Below are positions 1-12,900 of a stretch of DNA of 64,000 nucleotides, piece by piece. The first letter of the stretch is position 1, and each line of letters opens with the position of its first letter. The stretch is from the NCBI RefSeq assembly GCF_043641665.1, contig NC_092198.1:16769001-16833000 (forward strand), written 5' to 3'. The translations under genes and the position numbers were made by a program. Source of the stretch: Enoplosus armatus (lineage: Eukaryota; Chordata; Actinopteri; Centrarchiformes; Enoplosidae). The notes under the pieces were generated by a model. It searched no databases. It worked only from the letters and a program-made list of their open reading frames with translations, and was not told where the DNA came from.

Positions 1-1289
1 AACCCATCTCAGAGTGCATGTCACGTCCATTTCAGCAAATCATAAAAGATCATTTATCTAAAGGTCTTTCTCTATTTTTCCTCCTAGCTGTGATATTGTA
101 ATCTTGCGATGTGTTTGCCCTTTTTTGGCATCTACATCTACAGAATCTGGAGACTGACAAAACTTGACCAGCCAAAAAGTGCAATAGTGTTTTTGTTTTT
201 TTTGTTGTTCATACAGCGACAGGCAGGCTCACCTACAGCTATTTACCTCACGGTTAAGTGTTTTTAAGCGAACATGGTATATGAGGAGTAGTTGTAATCT
301 CCACAGGAACACTTTGTCATGCCTGTGTACTATGCAGCAGTACTTCTGTGGGGGCGGCAGAGCTCGCAGGCCCCGGTGCAGATCACCATTCATTTACAGA
401 GCACTGAAAGCACGCCGTCCATTGTGCTAACACACTACAGGAGCAAAAACGTGTGCTGCCATTGTCACCCAGCACTCAGTCCTATACAGCTCATCCATGA
501 TCACTTAGTTACTTTACGCTGATTTAAAAAAAAAAAAAAAAAAGAATATCTGTATAGAAAAAGTCAGCCAACTTTAAGTAATATTCCAAAATGATTCACA
601 TGGATGTGATAAGTCACAGGGTCACCTTTCCCTGTTAGGTCACGACTCATCTGTTTATGCTTTGTACAACACAGTTCGCAGCGCCACATTTTAGACTAAC
701 ATCGTTTAAAAGCTGTGCTGAAGATAAACCTCAGAGAAGTCTGTATAGGTGCTGAATCAACCAACTTCTCTCCTTGTACTTTTCCTAAATTTGCTTTTTC
801 TTTTTGTTTATTCTGACAATCAGCACACACCAAAAGCATCAAATGCACACACATAAAACACAACAGCAGCAGTGTCATATTATATCCTCAATACAGAGCC
901 CTGAGTTTCCCTTCTATGTATCTTGAGGATCTCTTTTCCAAGTGAGGCTCCATTCAGTTTTCATTGAAAGCTTTTCTCCTTGTTTCTGATACAGTTGCAC
1001 TGCAAAGATGTCTTTCTATTGCTTGCTCTCTCTTCTCATAAATCACGTGACTTTTGATGACATAGTTCAGAGTTTCGCCTGTTCTCTCAGGCCAAACAGC
1101 AGTCCAGTGAGTAGTTATAGACCATATTTGATGTCATGCTTGCGTTAATGCTGGGCTGTATGAGAGTGTCTGTGCTCCTCAAGCAATAAGCCTAATTTAA
1201 ATACTTAGGTTGGCTTTTCATCCTGATCTGTAGACTTCTGACACACATAAATCTGAGGGTTGTTACGGTCCTGTTTAGGCGGTAGTTGA

Positions 1290-2274
1290 GCCACTTGAAG
1301 TGACAGTTTGACATTTTGGGAAATACGCATATTTGCTTTCTTGGGTTGAGTTAGATATCTCTCATATCTTTCCATTAAATATGAAGCTACAGGCAGCAGC
1401 CGAGTAGGGTAGCTTAGCATAAAGACTGAGAACAGGGAAAACAGCTAGCTTGGCTCTGTCCAGAGGTAACAAAGTCTGTCTAAAAGCTCCTCTAAAGCTC
1501 ACTAATTAACTCACTATAGCTCAAATGAAAAGCTGTTGTTTTACAGAATGTTATAGGCTCCTGGCTTTAGCATTTAAGGAAAGGAAACAGCTAGCCTGGC
1601 TCTGTCCAGAGGTAACAAAATCTGCCTACAAACACATTCAAAGTTCAATAATAACAGGTATATATATAAAACAGGTTATATATATTAGTTTAACCGTCAA
1701 GTTGTGGTCTTGCGGGGGTTGTATACTGGTCTATTTCTTGGCCAGGCACAATGACTAACTGTTTCCCCCTGTCCGTAATATGAAGCCAAGAGACAGTTAG
1801 TTTAGCTTAGCCATCAAGAGTAAAAACAGGGGAAGCAGCTAGTCCACCACATACGAAACAGACCAGCATAAAACCACAAATTGTTGATTTTACACAAGAT
1901 ATAACATGTTAATTAGGGAGCCTTAAAGATGCTTGTAGGCGGATTTTCTGACCGTTGGCTAGCTGTTTCCAGTCTTTATGCTAAGCTAAGCTAAGTGTCT
2001 CCTGGCTGCAGCTTCGTATTTATGGCACAGACAGGGGCGTATCACGTAATTCCGGACCCTGTACATAGACATTCTCTATTTTCAGGCCCCTCCTCGCATC
2101 CACGGCTGTTCATTCTAGGATCTTTCAGGGTCCTCCTCACATGAGGGCCCTGCATACTTTGTCCCCTCAGTCCTACGTCCCTGCGTACAGACAGTGAGAG
2201 TGGTACTGATCTTTTCGTCTCTCCAAGAAAGCCAATAAGCGTATTTCCCAAAATGTTAAAATTATTCCTTTAAA
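1290..2274. mobile_element. Non-autonomous inverted-repeat element (teleost MITE)
   Basis: Left end carries GACATTTTGGGAAATACGCA (about 1310) and right end GCGTATTTCCCAAAATGTTA (about 2240), inverted copies of each other. The right end finishes in ATTCCTTTAA. Internally, AGCTAGC...GGCTCTGTCCAGAGGTAACA occurs twice (about 1444 and 1589), and TAAGCTAAGCTAA motifs are typical of this fish family. Related pieces occur at 15395, 34496, 43130 and 45245. Confidence 0.75.
2032..2183. mobile_element. Nested short hAT-like MITE
   Basis: A 152-bp segment interrupting the larger element. It starts CAGGGGCGTA and ends TACGTCCCTG, which are imperfect inverted termini. Flanking octamers GGCACAGA and CGTACAGA look like a diverged 8-bp target duplication, as expected for hAT elements. 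Confidence 0.55.
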
Positions 2275-4915
2275 CAGGTGAACGTTTTGCTTATAGGTCA
2301 CATTAAATGAGAACTTTTCTAGTACTTAATTTCTGTAAGTCCTCTTATATTTAGGTTGATTTTATGATTTCTTTATTCATTATTTAATTGTGACCTCAGT
2401 GCCCCTCTACAGTGTTATGGGCCTGAGTCACTGCCTCTGAAGGATAGTTATACTGTTTTATACCGCTGCTCGTGTCTGCACCAATTCTCGGACATACGAT
2501 CACAATTCAACCAGAATATATGTTGTCCACATTTGCATACGTTTTTGAATTGCGTGCTGCTGTATAACTGGGAGGACATTTCTTCTCTATATCTGTGCTG
2601 TTATCTATGTGCTGTGTTTTATGAGGGGAGAGAGCAGTCACAATTTTGTTTGCCTTTGGTGGAGAAATGTCTTGTGTTGTGGCTGTGGGTAGAAATAACA
2701 GAAGGCCTCTTATGGGTTTTTGAATGTGACATGAGAAAAATTTGATAGCATAAAAAGGTTTGTGGTTAGCTTAAAAACTATTTTGAATTGTTAGATATAT
2801 CAATAATGAGGATAAATATAATGCCAAATATTCAGTATTTGTACAGAAATATACATATATAAATATATAATATATGCCTAATTTAAATGGAACTATTTTC
2901 CGCTCTTGACCATGTTTTTGTTGTTTAACGTTCCTTTGTCAACATTATTTTATAAGATCTTCAGATAGCATGCAGGATAGTGAAAATGAATGTATTATTT
3001 AGTGTTTCATTGCTGCTCAGTATTACAGCATTCTACAGATCAGTTTGTGTTTGTAAGATTAATTTAAGCTGAATATTTCATTTCTAGATTTGATTCATCT
3101 ATAAATGAATTGCAAACTTTCTTTTCTAAATGCAAGATTTTGAAATGGTTTCAACAAATTTATATCATTTTATTATTTTCCTGCTTTATCAATGTGGTTC
3201 AGTATATTTTGCCTCTTCTAAGTACTGCTATCAACCATCTGTTGTAAATAATTATGCAAATTAAACTTTTTTGAAGAAAACAGCATGGTTGTGAGAGAGC
3301 CCTTTCATTTTCCTCCTCAAGTACCGGGAGTTTGGAGAGGGTTCAGTGATGCAGCTGCACCACAAAGCAGACAAGTCATGTGGGATTTTAGCTCAAAGGC
3401 AGGGTTATTTATGTGGAATTACTAAAACCCAAATAAAGCCCTATTTATCCTCTATGCAGGTCTTTATAATGAGAAATGGAAAGCCGCTTGCTTAGGGGAA
3501 ATCCAAGTGAAGTTTCTTGTTAATATATTGGCTCTCAGTTACAACTGTGATGATTTAAATGAATTAAGTGATTTAATTAGTTAATAATGGAGCAGTTGGA
3601 ACATTTATTAAGTAAAAACATGAACTGCTATATATGACGTCCCTCTTGGTGTTTCACGGTCCTGGTATTTTGCATGGTGGCTCACTGTCACGACTTACTG
3701 GGAAGCTTGAATACATTAGCACCATCATTAAGGTTGTTAGTCGCACCTGAACGCCCCCCAAGAGATTCCACCTGAGACCCAGCCTGTGGCATGAAAGTGT
3801 TTACACTAACTGTTTTGTCCCGGAAACATAAACTACTGTGCAAAAACGAGCTGCACTGTAGCAGCAGCAGCAAGTGTGGGTGGTGGATGTGCGAGGAGTG
3901 TTGGAAGAGAAATAATAAGTAAACAAAGATACTGACACTGACAGGTCTGAAGTGGATCCTCTTATAGTCCTGAAGGAGCACTGGGACCAGGTGTTGTCAG
4001 CTGTGCTGATGTAACAGCCGGTTACCTTTCGCGACAGACATTTTGTCACAGCAGGAAAAGCACAGGTGTGATTGATAACTGATTATGTACATTGGCCAGT
4101 TTCAGGGCACAGCTGTTGCTTCTTGGGACAGTCAAAATGTCTGCTGTGAAAAAGGTTTAGTGGAACAATGAGTAGCAGACCAGAGGAGAGGGCTATCAAA
4201 CTACTAAACTGGTGGAGCTTAAATTCACAGGTTTATTGTCACAACTACCGACTTCATCTGACTTGTTTTAAAGTTTCCGCAGAGGAAAGGTGGGCTACAA
4301 AGATCAGGACGCAACCGGCCTCAGCAGCAAAATGCTGTCAATATAAACAGTGGTAGAAAAGGTCCTGCACACCCACACAGGTGTCAGCCAATCATTTGTT
4401 TATTGTCCAGCGGTGTTTAGGAGTAACAGGGTGAATATTATCAGATCAGCTTGGTTGGAAAAAACTCCCATGATAGAATGATCACTCATCTGTGTCTTTT
4501 TCACTTCGACATCCTTTTAACTGTGAGCCAACAACAGAACACGGCCGGCAGTTTTAATTAAAGAAGTGGTCTTTATTACAGCAAAGAAGCCAAACATTAC
4601 AGACAAGAATAATTATGAACCATGAATATCAATTCTAGACTCAGACTGGCCTCTCTCATCCAGGCACCTGCTTCACTCACTACTCTTCAGGGCCATTACT
4701 TTTACTAAGGAGGAACAATGGGCATCTTAACAGGAGTGTAGTTAAGAAGGTTGACATACTGTATTCAATTAACACTCTCGTCATTTTCTCTCTCTGCATG
4801 CTATAGAGACGGCCATCAGGTTTGTCCAGCTGGTAAACCCCATCACAACATAGTGTCACGGCCTCTGAATCTTCTCTCCCTTCTTTGGGTTGCACAAGAA
4901 ATCTGGAGAAAAGAA

Positions 4916-4941
4916 CCCCCCCCCCCCCCCCCCCCCCCCCC
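4916..4941. repeat. Poly-C tract (26 C)
   Basis: Uninterrupted run of 26 cytosines on the plus strand. On the ptprk transcript strand it is G26. Confidence 0.95.
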
Positions 4942-5836
4942 GAAACTTGATGTTCCACCAACAGAATATAGTTTCAGTGGAAACTATAATGCTTTTTAAA
5001 CAATATCTGTCAAAATTTGAAAGTTGAACCCCCCAGGAATACAATCTCTGACTTTTTTTTTTTTATCTACAACAAAAGTAATGTTCTGACATTGCATCCA
5101 TCATCTACATCTCTACTGTTCGTCCAACAATAGAGCCTTTTAGGGTACTCATGATAGTCTATTTACAATAACATCCTTAACAGTAGACCTGGGCGACTCT
5201 CGTTCCAACCACGTGGAACCTCTGACATTTTATTTACAATAAAGTTTTGTTTTTTTGTTTAATTCTGAATCAGTTTGTGCACAACAGAAACACATGTGGT
5301 ATTCCTTAAGCCTGTAAAGCCTCACAAAGAATTCATGAAGCACTCTGATGAATAAAACACATTGAATCATGGTCCAAAAGGTATTCAAAACATTGATCGT
5401 CCATGAGAACGCATTCAACAAAGCCCTGGTTTGCCATCTAAGATGCTGTTAAAATGCTTGTATCAACAAGGAAATTCAAATGATTAGGCACAATAAATGT
5501 TTTTTTTGTTTCACAGTCCTGCATGTTTCACTCACTAAGCCTGTTTGCATCACTGAGTCCGTGTGTATTCAGGGATAATGGTGAGCAGGATATGAGGATG
5601 AAGATAAACAGCTTATCCCGACTAAGACGTTAAGAGGGATAGGAGCTATTATCCAAAATACTCCGTGCATTTAAATGCACTGATGTTCTACTGACCACAA
5701 ACAGAACAATGGAGCTTTTACACAAATAAACCACGGTAACATCACAGAGAGTTTCATTAAGTGAAAACAAGACCATACTACTGAGTTCCACCTAAATACT
5801 GAAAAACTACTTCTAATGCTTTAATATACAGCTTCT

Positions 5837-6004
5837 ATCAGGGGTTCTTAAACTTCTCTTCATGGACCCAAATTGAGCAGATGTAGCCTCTTACCTCGGG
5901 ACCCATTATGGGCTCATTAAATCATACTAATACTCTCAATGCTCCAGAGGAAACAGGCTCGCAGCCCATTTTGCGTCCCGACCCACAGTTTAAGAAACGC
6001 TGGT
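5837..6004. mobile_element. Short inverted-repeat element in the 3' region
   Basis: Begins with GGGGTTCTTAAACTT and ends with AGTTTAAGAAACGCTGG, roughly complementary termini. Internal text (CATGGACCCAAATTG, GACCCACAG) also shows inverted symmetry. Looks like a small MITE. Confidence 0.55.
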
Positions 6005-7537
6005 GGTTGAGTAAACATGGAATGAAGAATGATTGTTCTTACAAGCAATGCAAGTAAACAAACAATAAATACAAACAATGTGCTTTATCCATATAGACAT
6101 ATTTACACAAAGTCTTTGGCTTATGAATAAACATCAGCTACAAAATAATAATAAAAACAAAGAAAAAAAGAAAAAAGTGTTGGCCACCAGTGCACAAAAC
6201 AAATGAGGCCTGGGGTCAGTTCACTTCCAATTCCATTCAAACCATAAATGGAAACCTGCCCATGACAGAGCATTTAGTCTCAGTCTTTTCTAAGAGTAAA
6301 TAAGCCGATCCCCTCGTACCTAAAAAATCTGTTCATGTTTGGGTTTTGAAATAAAACATCCCATTTGTGAGTTGGCTGAATTGAAAGTGCATTGGGCCCA
6401 GCCCTGAAACAAACATGATTATGCTAATGTCACATGGTTGAACAAAATCTTGAGTGTTCATGTTTTCTTTTTACAATTTGGGGTACAAAGAACTTCAAAA
6501 CGTCTATCCAGTAGATAAAGTAAATGACGCAACAAACACAGTCAAGAGAAAATCAACTCCGCAGCTCATGAGGAAAGCAGAAAACATAATGACACATATC
6601 ACACTGAATGTATACATTTTTGTGAAAATCCTTTTCAAGTTACCACTTCATGATATCGTAAGAAAAAAAAATCCTAATACCTCCCCCTGTGTAAACTTTC
6701 TGTTTTTGTTTCATTGTCAGTCTTGTTTCTAAAATGCTACTTTATCTAATTATCAAACTTAGATTGACATTTAGGTTCTTTTCTTTGTCTACGTATTCTG
6801 ATATCTGACCATCGACTGTTTGTTACCGATGTGGGATGGGCTGAAAGGGGCTGTGAAGCACTGAAGTGACTGAAATGACCAGAAGAGTAACATGAAGATG
6901 CTGCTGATGTATGAGTAGAAAACAGAAGCGTTCACAGAGTTTGGCCAGGCTGTAACTTTAAGTTTCTTGTTCTTGTACGAAAAGTACTGGCTGCAGATAT
7001 ACAAACATCACCATGATGAGATGCCCAACACTGTGAAGTTACTCAGAAATTAGCACGAGAGCAGGAATGTGGGGCCACTGAAAACTTGCAGTTATTCAAA
7101 AGCTGTGGTTACAGCTGGCAAAGGGGGGGAGGGAGACATCTACAGTGCACATTGGATACTGCAGCTGAAACAGCATGAGGCATCGAGTCCATGGGAGGGG
7201 CTGTGGTGAGACGCTAAACATTTAAATGGGGCCCAAAACATACATGGGCCCGCTGGCACTCAAAAAGCTGTACAATAAGCATAAAGGAGTAAAAGGAGTA
7301 AGATCTCCCCCTGTGTTGCACTCCCAGCAGCCCCTTCTGTTCAAAGTCTGAACTCTTCCCTTTGTTTGGACGCTTTACAATTTCACTCGTGCCATTTGTA
7401 GGGACGCAAAATGGGTGCTACAGAAATGGCCCGCCACAGAGGGGAGCCGGGACCAAGCGAAAGCAAAGGGTTAAACACACGGGAAGTGAAGAGATGTTCT
7501 GCTCCTCTTCACCTCCTCCTCCTCTTCTCTCCTGTGT

Positions 7538-7591
7538 TTAGGAGGACTCGATGAACTCCAGCGACAGGTCGTAGCAGAACCGATACTGTTC
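7538..7591 (-). CDS. ptprk: ptprk exon W34: terminal coding exon
   Basis: 54 coding nt, acceptor CGTCTACAG. Encodes [17 protein letters not shown] followed by TAA at 7538-7540. Mammalian PTPRK ends EYLESS, so the C terminus is at its usual place. The exon continues into the 3' UTR below 7538. Confidence 0.97.
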   Translation of the reverse strand, partial: EQYRFCYDLSLEFIESS

Positions 7592-9870
7592 CTGTAGACG
7601 GACACAGACACATAACCTGAACTTAACATCGGGGTGATCACATCTTCATGTTTAGGCTTGTTATTTACAAATATGAGAATATCTATTATGTATATGTCTA
7701 TATATTTAACCAGAGCTATTGTTCACTCATATGATTCAGGTTTCTTATTTTCTAATATATATCTTAATGTCAGACATTGAATGCCTGTCTCCTTCTATAT
7801 AATGATTGGTGGACTGTGTAAATACCACGGGCAACAATGGAAATAACTCCATAATAATGACATATTGTATTTTTATAAATGTAAATATTTTAAATATTGT
7901 CAATAAACCAAATCAAACCAAACATTTAGTTTGTTATCTCCCTCCGACTCACCGGAGTATCCACCATGTTAGGTTTGCTGTTCCTCAGCGTCTTTACAGC
8001 GTGGAAGACGTCGACCACACTCTGCCTCTTGGCCATCTCACACACGATGCTGCTGGCACAGAAAACTCCACTACGCCCACCTCCATTTCTGTCAACACAC
8101 AGACGATAATACAGGGATGCGTGACAAAACGCACAATCTAATATTTCAGTTGTAGTTTTGCAACCTCTCACAGTGTTGATGGCACAGATTTTGGCACAAA
8201 TCAACCTGCGTTGTCAGTACATTTTGTGCATCAACAGGCAAAAATACTTCCTGGCTAAAGAAAAGTGTCACTCTGAGTGAGTTTTTTTTTTATAATAATC
8301 ACCAAATCTTGGCAAGATAAGTGGTATTAACTACCATTCCTCAAGTGGATATAAGTCCTTATTAGAGCACTGCTAGACGCAGTCTTAACTAACAGTTGGC
8401 AACCTTTTTTTATTTACAAATGAACTGATATTTTTTCACAGAGTAAACAAGATGCTCTTTTGTTGCTTACAGAGCTGCTGCTTGTGTGAGTGTATGAGTG
8501 TGTGTATTTGAGGTGCGTACTCACAGGCAGTGCACGATGGTTCTTCCCTCCCCCTCCTCTCCCTCGCGCTGCCACTGGTCCACCTGCAGGATCAGTTTGA
8601 GGAAGGAGCGTTTGGAGGCGGGGACCTCTCTGTGTCCAGCCCAGCCCAGGTACTGGAACTGACGAACCATCAGGTAGCCTTCCTGGGGCTGAGAGATCAA
8701 ACAACGACACACACATTTAGAGGAATGGATTCAGCTAAAACAGCAGCCTTGTCTTGACCTCAGCCACAAAATAACAACACGGCATGAATCTACTAACCCT
8801 GGTGAGGTTGCAGACTCTGAAGAGTCTACTGATAACATCACAGTCCATTGAGCAGGACATACATTCCACCTGGACTGGACCATAACGCAACATGCCCTCC
8901 TCTGGCCAGTACTGGGGACAACCCTGAGTAGAAGCAGGTACAGTAGTTAGATACAGTTCATCGACAGAAACAGAGATAATAACTACAAGATATATGATTG
9001 ATGCCTATCAGAGACCTTCCTGTAAAGGTGCATTCTGTTCATGGATGCTCACTTTGGTGTAAAAATGTTGAGACTAGACTGAAATTTTAAGCCAGTATTA
9101 GCCTTTTAATACAACTTTGTAACTGCAAGACAGGATTATCTTCTCCAGTATTATAAAGGTTCCTCTCTGTTCACAGACTGGAGTTTAACTGGATTTCTCT
9201 TTGATACAGCTGACCATAGAAATCATTCCAGTAAGGTGTGCAAGAGTTTTTACTTCACAACTTTAGGAATGGCACAGTGTAAAACATATTAAAGGATGAT
9301 ACTAGGACCTGTACTAGGATCTGTTTTACTGGCGGAACCCTCTCCTGACGATTATTATATATCAGATATGAGGGTTTGCTTTCCTCCCTTCATTGCGTAT
9401 GTGTGTGTATCTCAGTGACTTGTGTCTGTGTATAAGGGTGTATATAGTAGGTGTGTGTTTACAGTATTGTATACATGATTAAAGGTTATACTACTACATT
9501 TATTGATGCTGTTGTTGATGTTGCTATAAAATATCATCCTCTCAGAAACTGAAAATAGCAACCGGTCTTTGACATCATGAAATCATTAAGTTATGAAAAG
9601 TGAATTACCTGAGCCAGGTCAATCTCATTCAGCATCACCAAGCTGGTACATCCATAGTCGTAAACCAGACGCCAAAAGTCTTTGACGGTGTTAGGCAAAG
9701 GATGCTGGGTAACAATGAATGCAGCAGGCTGTCTGTAGCTCTGCAGGAAACAAACAAAAAAAATGTCAGGACATTTCGTCCACAGATTGAAATTAAATTA
9801 GTTTTGCTTTTCATACACGTTTCTGCATCTCCGATATCTTCCTCCTTGTTTTTATTACATCTTCTCTCAT

Positions 9871-9905
<35 letters not shown>

Positions 9906-12900
9906 TCAAGACACAAACAGCAGAGCAGAGTGGGACAATTTGTGGGGCAGCAGGCAACACAGGTGATGTTTGGTCACATGAGCATGCAGTGGGCCTATCA
10001 GATGTGAGGGTGAGGAGCATGCATTGCATTTACAAAAACACTACATCTATGTCTAATAGGGTTAGTTCACTTTATGTTCAGTTGAGTTCACTTTAAAAAT
10101 GTATCGAATTAGAAAATAAGTCAGAAAATAAAAGAGAAAATGGACAAAAATACTTTCTATCGACATAATGAACCCAGTGAACTGAAAGTGAACTGAGCCC
10201 AACTCATCCTGAATGAAGATGTGCAGCCACGTGTGTGACATGGGTGTGGATGGGTGACTTGTAATGACAAGGAGAATCAAATGTGAGGGGGTCGGGGTCA
10301 GGTTTAGGATTTAGGGCGTGAATGGCTTTGCGAAACGTAAACCTGGTGGCAGAACGACACTGAAGCCATGAAACAAATCCAGTATTGGAGATTTGAAGGA
10401 AAATCCCATTACCTGGAACTCTTCTGACAGCTTGGTTAGAGAGAGGCCAAAGGTAAGTAACTAAACTTGAAATGCTTAAAAAATTGGACTGAATTCAATA
10501 CGTTTTGCAGAAATTGCAGTATTTTGTTGGAGAGAAGCCACACCATGCATGTACTCCATTTTGTGTTTCAACCCTTATTATGAACTCACATACTGAATCT
10601 ACAGCCCACCTCTATCTTCCCCTCTCTCTAAAGTAGAATTTCTGTGAGAACAGACCTGCTAATAAACATTAAATTGTAATTATGCCTGACAATGACTAGA
10701 TATTGCTATCTTACCTTAAATGTCTAACTACTTAATGACTTTGTTTTTCAAGTCATGGTACATGGGCAACATGTTGAGACAGTGTCAACCGTTGCCAATG
10801 TAAACAATGTCCTGCAACGATGAGGCTGTTAAAGATCGGGTGGTGGCCAGAGAAGCTAGTGGTCTTTACAGAACCTGGATTTGTCTCTAGCCTTCTGCTG
10901 CTAAAACCACAAACACAGCATCACACAAACAGGGAGGGGAGTCTGTGTGTGTGTGTGTGTGTGTGTGTGTCAGTGGGTGAGTGTTGTCTGTATAGACATA
11001 TGTGCATAAATATATAAATGTACATGTGTTTGTCTTTATCATCATTTGTGTGTGTTTCAAAAGTGTGTATCATTTTCAACAAATATGTGATTGCAGTTTG
11101 GGACAACAGACATTATTTATCTGCCTTTTATGTTTACTTATATTTTTAATCATATTGCATAGACTCAAATTGTGTTAAAAGCGACACACCTGCTGGTCTA
11201 AAAGGCTGTTTCCACATGTACTCATCAACAAAGAACACACACAATGTGAAATGTCCCAAACTACTCTTGCTTGAAGTGTTGAAAATAACACAACCTTACT
11301 GTATGTGCATGTGGGTGTGGTATAGACTTACATCCATCAGGGCAGCGTTGATGTAGTTGCTGCTTTCTCCGTCTATTGTAATGAGGAAGGGAAGGCATCT
11401 ATCAGGAGGAAGGCCATCCATAAAGCGGTTCTTATCTTGGTTTCTAGGCAACAGTGCGATGCTGCAGTCTTCAGGCTGAGGCTGAGGAGTCACCGAGTTT
11501 AACGTCTGGACAAAGAAAGAGATGTAGAAGTTAGTCTTCAGGTTCCTAAAATGCTCTACCTTCCCGTGCAACGTTAGGATTCCGGGTGGGTCCCATTAAG
11601 ATGAAAATATATCCTAAAACCATGCTAGAGAAACACATGTCCACAAAATATGTTGTATGCATTATAACTGATATGAATTCAAGCTGACCACATTGTGAAG
11701 CGTCACTTTAAGAGCTGAAAGTACAGATGAGGTTTACCTGGAACTCGTCCTTCAGATGTGACGAGTTAGTCTGCGAGTCGATGCGGATCAGCTCATAAAA
11801 AGCAGCTTTGAACTCGCAGACTGGTATGGCTGTTTCTCCACATAGACAAGCCTCTAGTATGGCATCATGGATGAATATATACTGCTCCTGAAGACATATA
11901 ATTCAAGACATGCATATCATCATATACATACACACCTTTCACTCCCAGATAAGAAAAACACTGGCAAACAATAAAGCACGCACACAACGTGTCGCAAACA
12001 GCTGTGATACCAAATGAAAGCGGGCATGCTGGCGCTGTGAGAGAGTGATGGCTGATGGGAGATGGAGCTGTGAAGGAGATGAGATGATGACTGTCGAGGT
12101 TGGGTTTACTTTTTGGATCTTCCAAGCAAATGACTGCAGCTTCAATTCAATGAACAGACAGAGAGGGAGTGAATTGAAGGCTGCTTTGGTGAATGGCTGT
12201 GCTGTCTGATGGATATGGACAGCGGGATTGTTTCACTGCCACGGACTGATTTGCCGTACATTTTGGAAGACAGCTACTGTCACTTCCATGTAGGCATGCA
12301 GGTGTTTGCATCTGTATCTGTACGTGCTCTGACTTCTTCTTCCTTTATTCAGTAAATATTTACTGAGGATGCCTAAAACAACGGGAATGGAGGCGCTTCA
12401 TTCTAGGTGCAACATGCATTGCCATGGTGTCATTCCTGGTCCTACCACTGGATGGCGCCAAAGTATCATATTTTCAAATCCTCATGATAATATTCTTGCC
12501 AAGAAATATATTTCTAATGTAATATATTACATTAAATTGTATGTTTACTGTGTTTTGTAGTGAGATGACATGTTTCTGAATGGGTGGCAGATAGATGGCT
12601 CGATGTAGTCACTTCAGCCTGCACCATGCTGATGGCCGAGTCTCACAGTGAGTAATTATTGAGTACATTCTAAGATGTGGATGCAGATGGAGGATGGGTA
12701 ATGCAGTCACCTCAGTCTGTACCATGTTGATCCTCCTAGAGCGAAGAGCCTTCACACAGTTGTAGATGTCGACCACTCCTTCTCTTTCTGCCATGTCCAA
12801 CATGATGTCAATGACTATGAAACAGCCTGTACGTCCTGCTCCAGCACTGCAGAGAGAAACAGAGAGAGAAATCATTTTGTATGTCTATAATTGAGTGACT

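Larger units (their letters stand above)
1..4571. other. Downstream flank, no gene recognised
   Basis: AT-rich sequence with no exon I can assign. A plus-strand ATTAAA near 3259, at the end of a long AT-rich tract (2300-3270), could be the 3' end of a convergent neighbour, but no coding exon supports it. The 319-522 plus-strand ORF resembles nothing I know. A nested MITE occupies about 1290-2274. Confidence 0.4.
4572..7537 (-). other. Probable ptprk 3' UTR and end of gene
   Basis: Follows the stop codon with no further exon signals. Candidate minus-strand AATAAA poly(A) signals are at 5229-5234, followed by a GT-rich stretch, and at 4572-4577. The true end cannot be chosen without transcript data. 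The region contains a small inverted-repeat element (5837-6004) and a run of 26 C (4916-4941), which would be poly-G in the transcript if the longer end is used. Confidence 0.45.

Noticed and set aside
319..522. Plus-strand ORF of 67 codons in the downstream flank
   Set aside because: No recognisable domain, no clear splice signals or neighbouring exons; most likely chance or untranslated sequence.
3254..3265. End of a convergent plus-strand gene (ATTAAA signal)
   Set aside because: A plausible signal in an AT-rich tract, but no coding exon upstream in the window; kept only as a remark.
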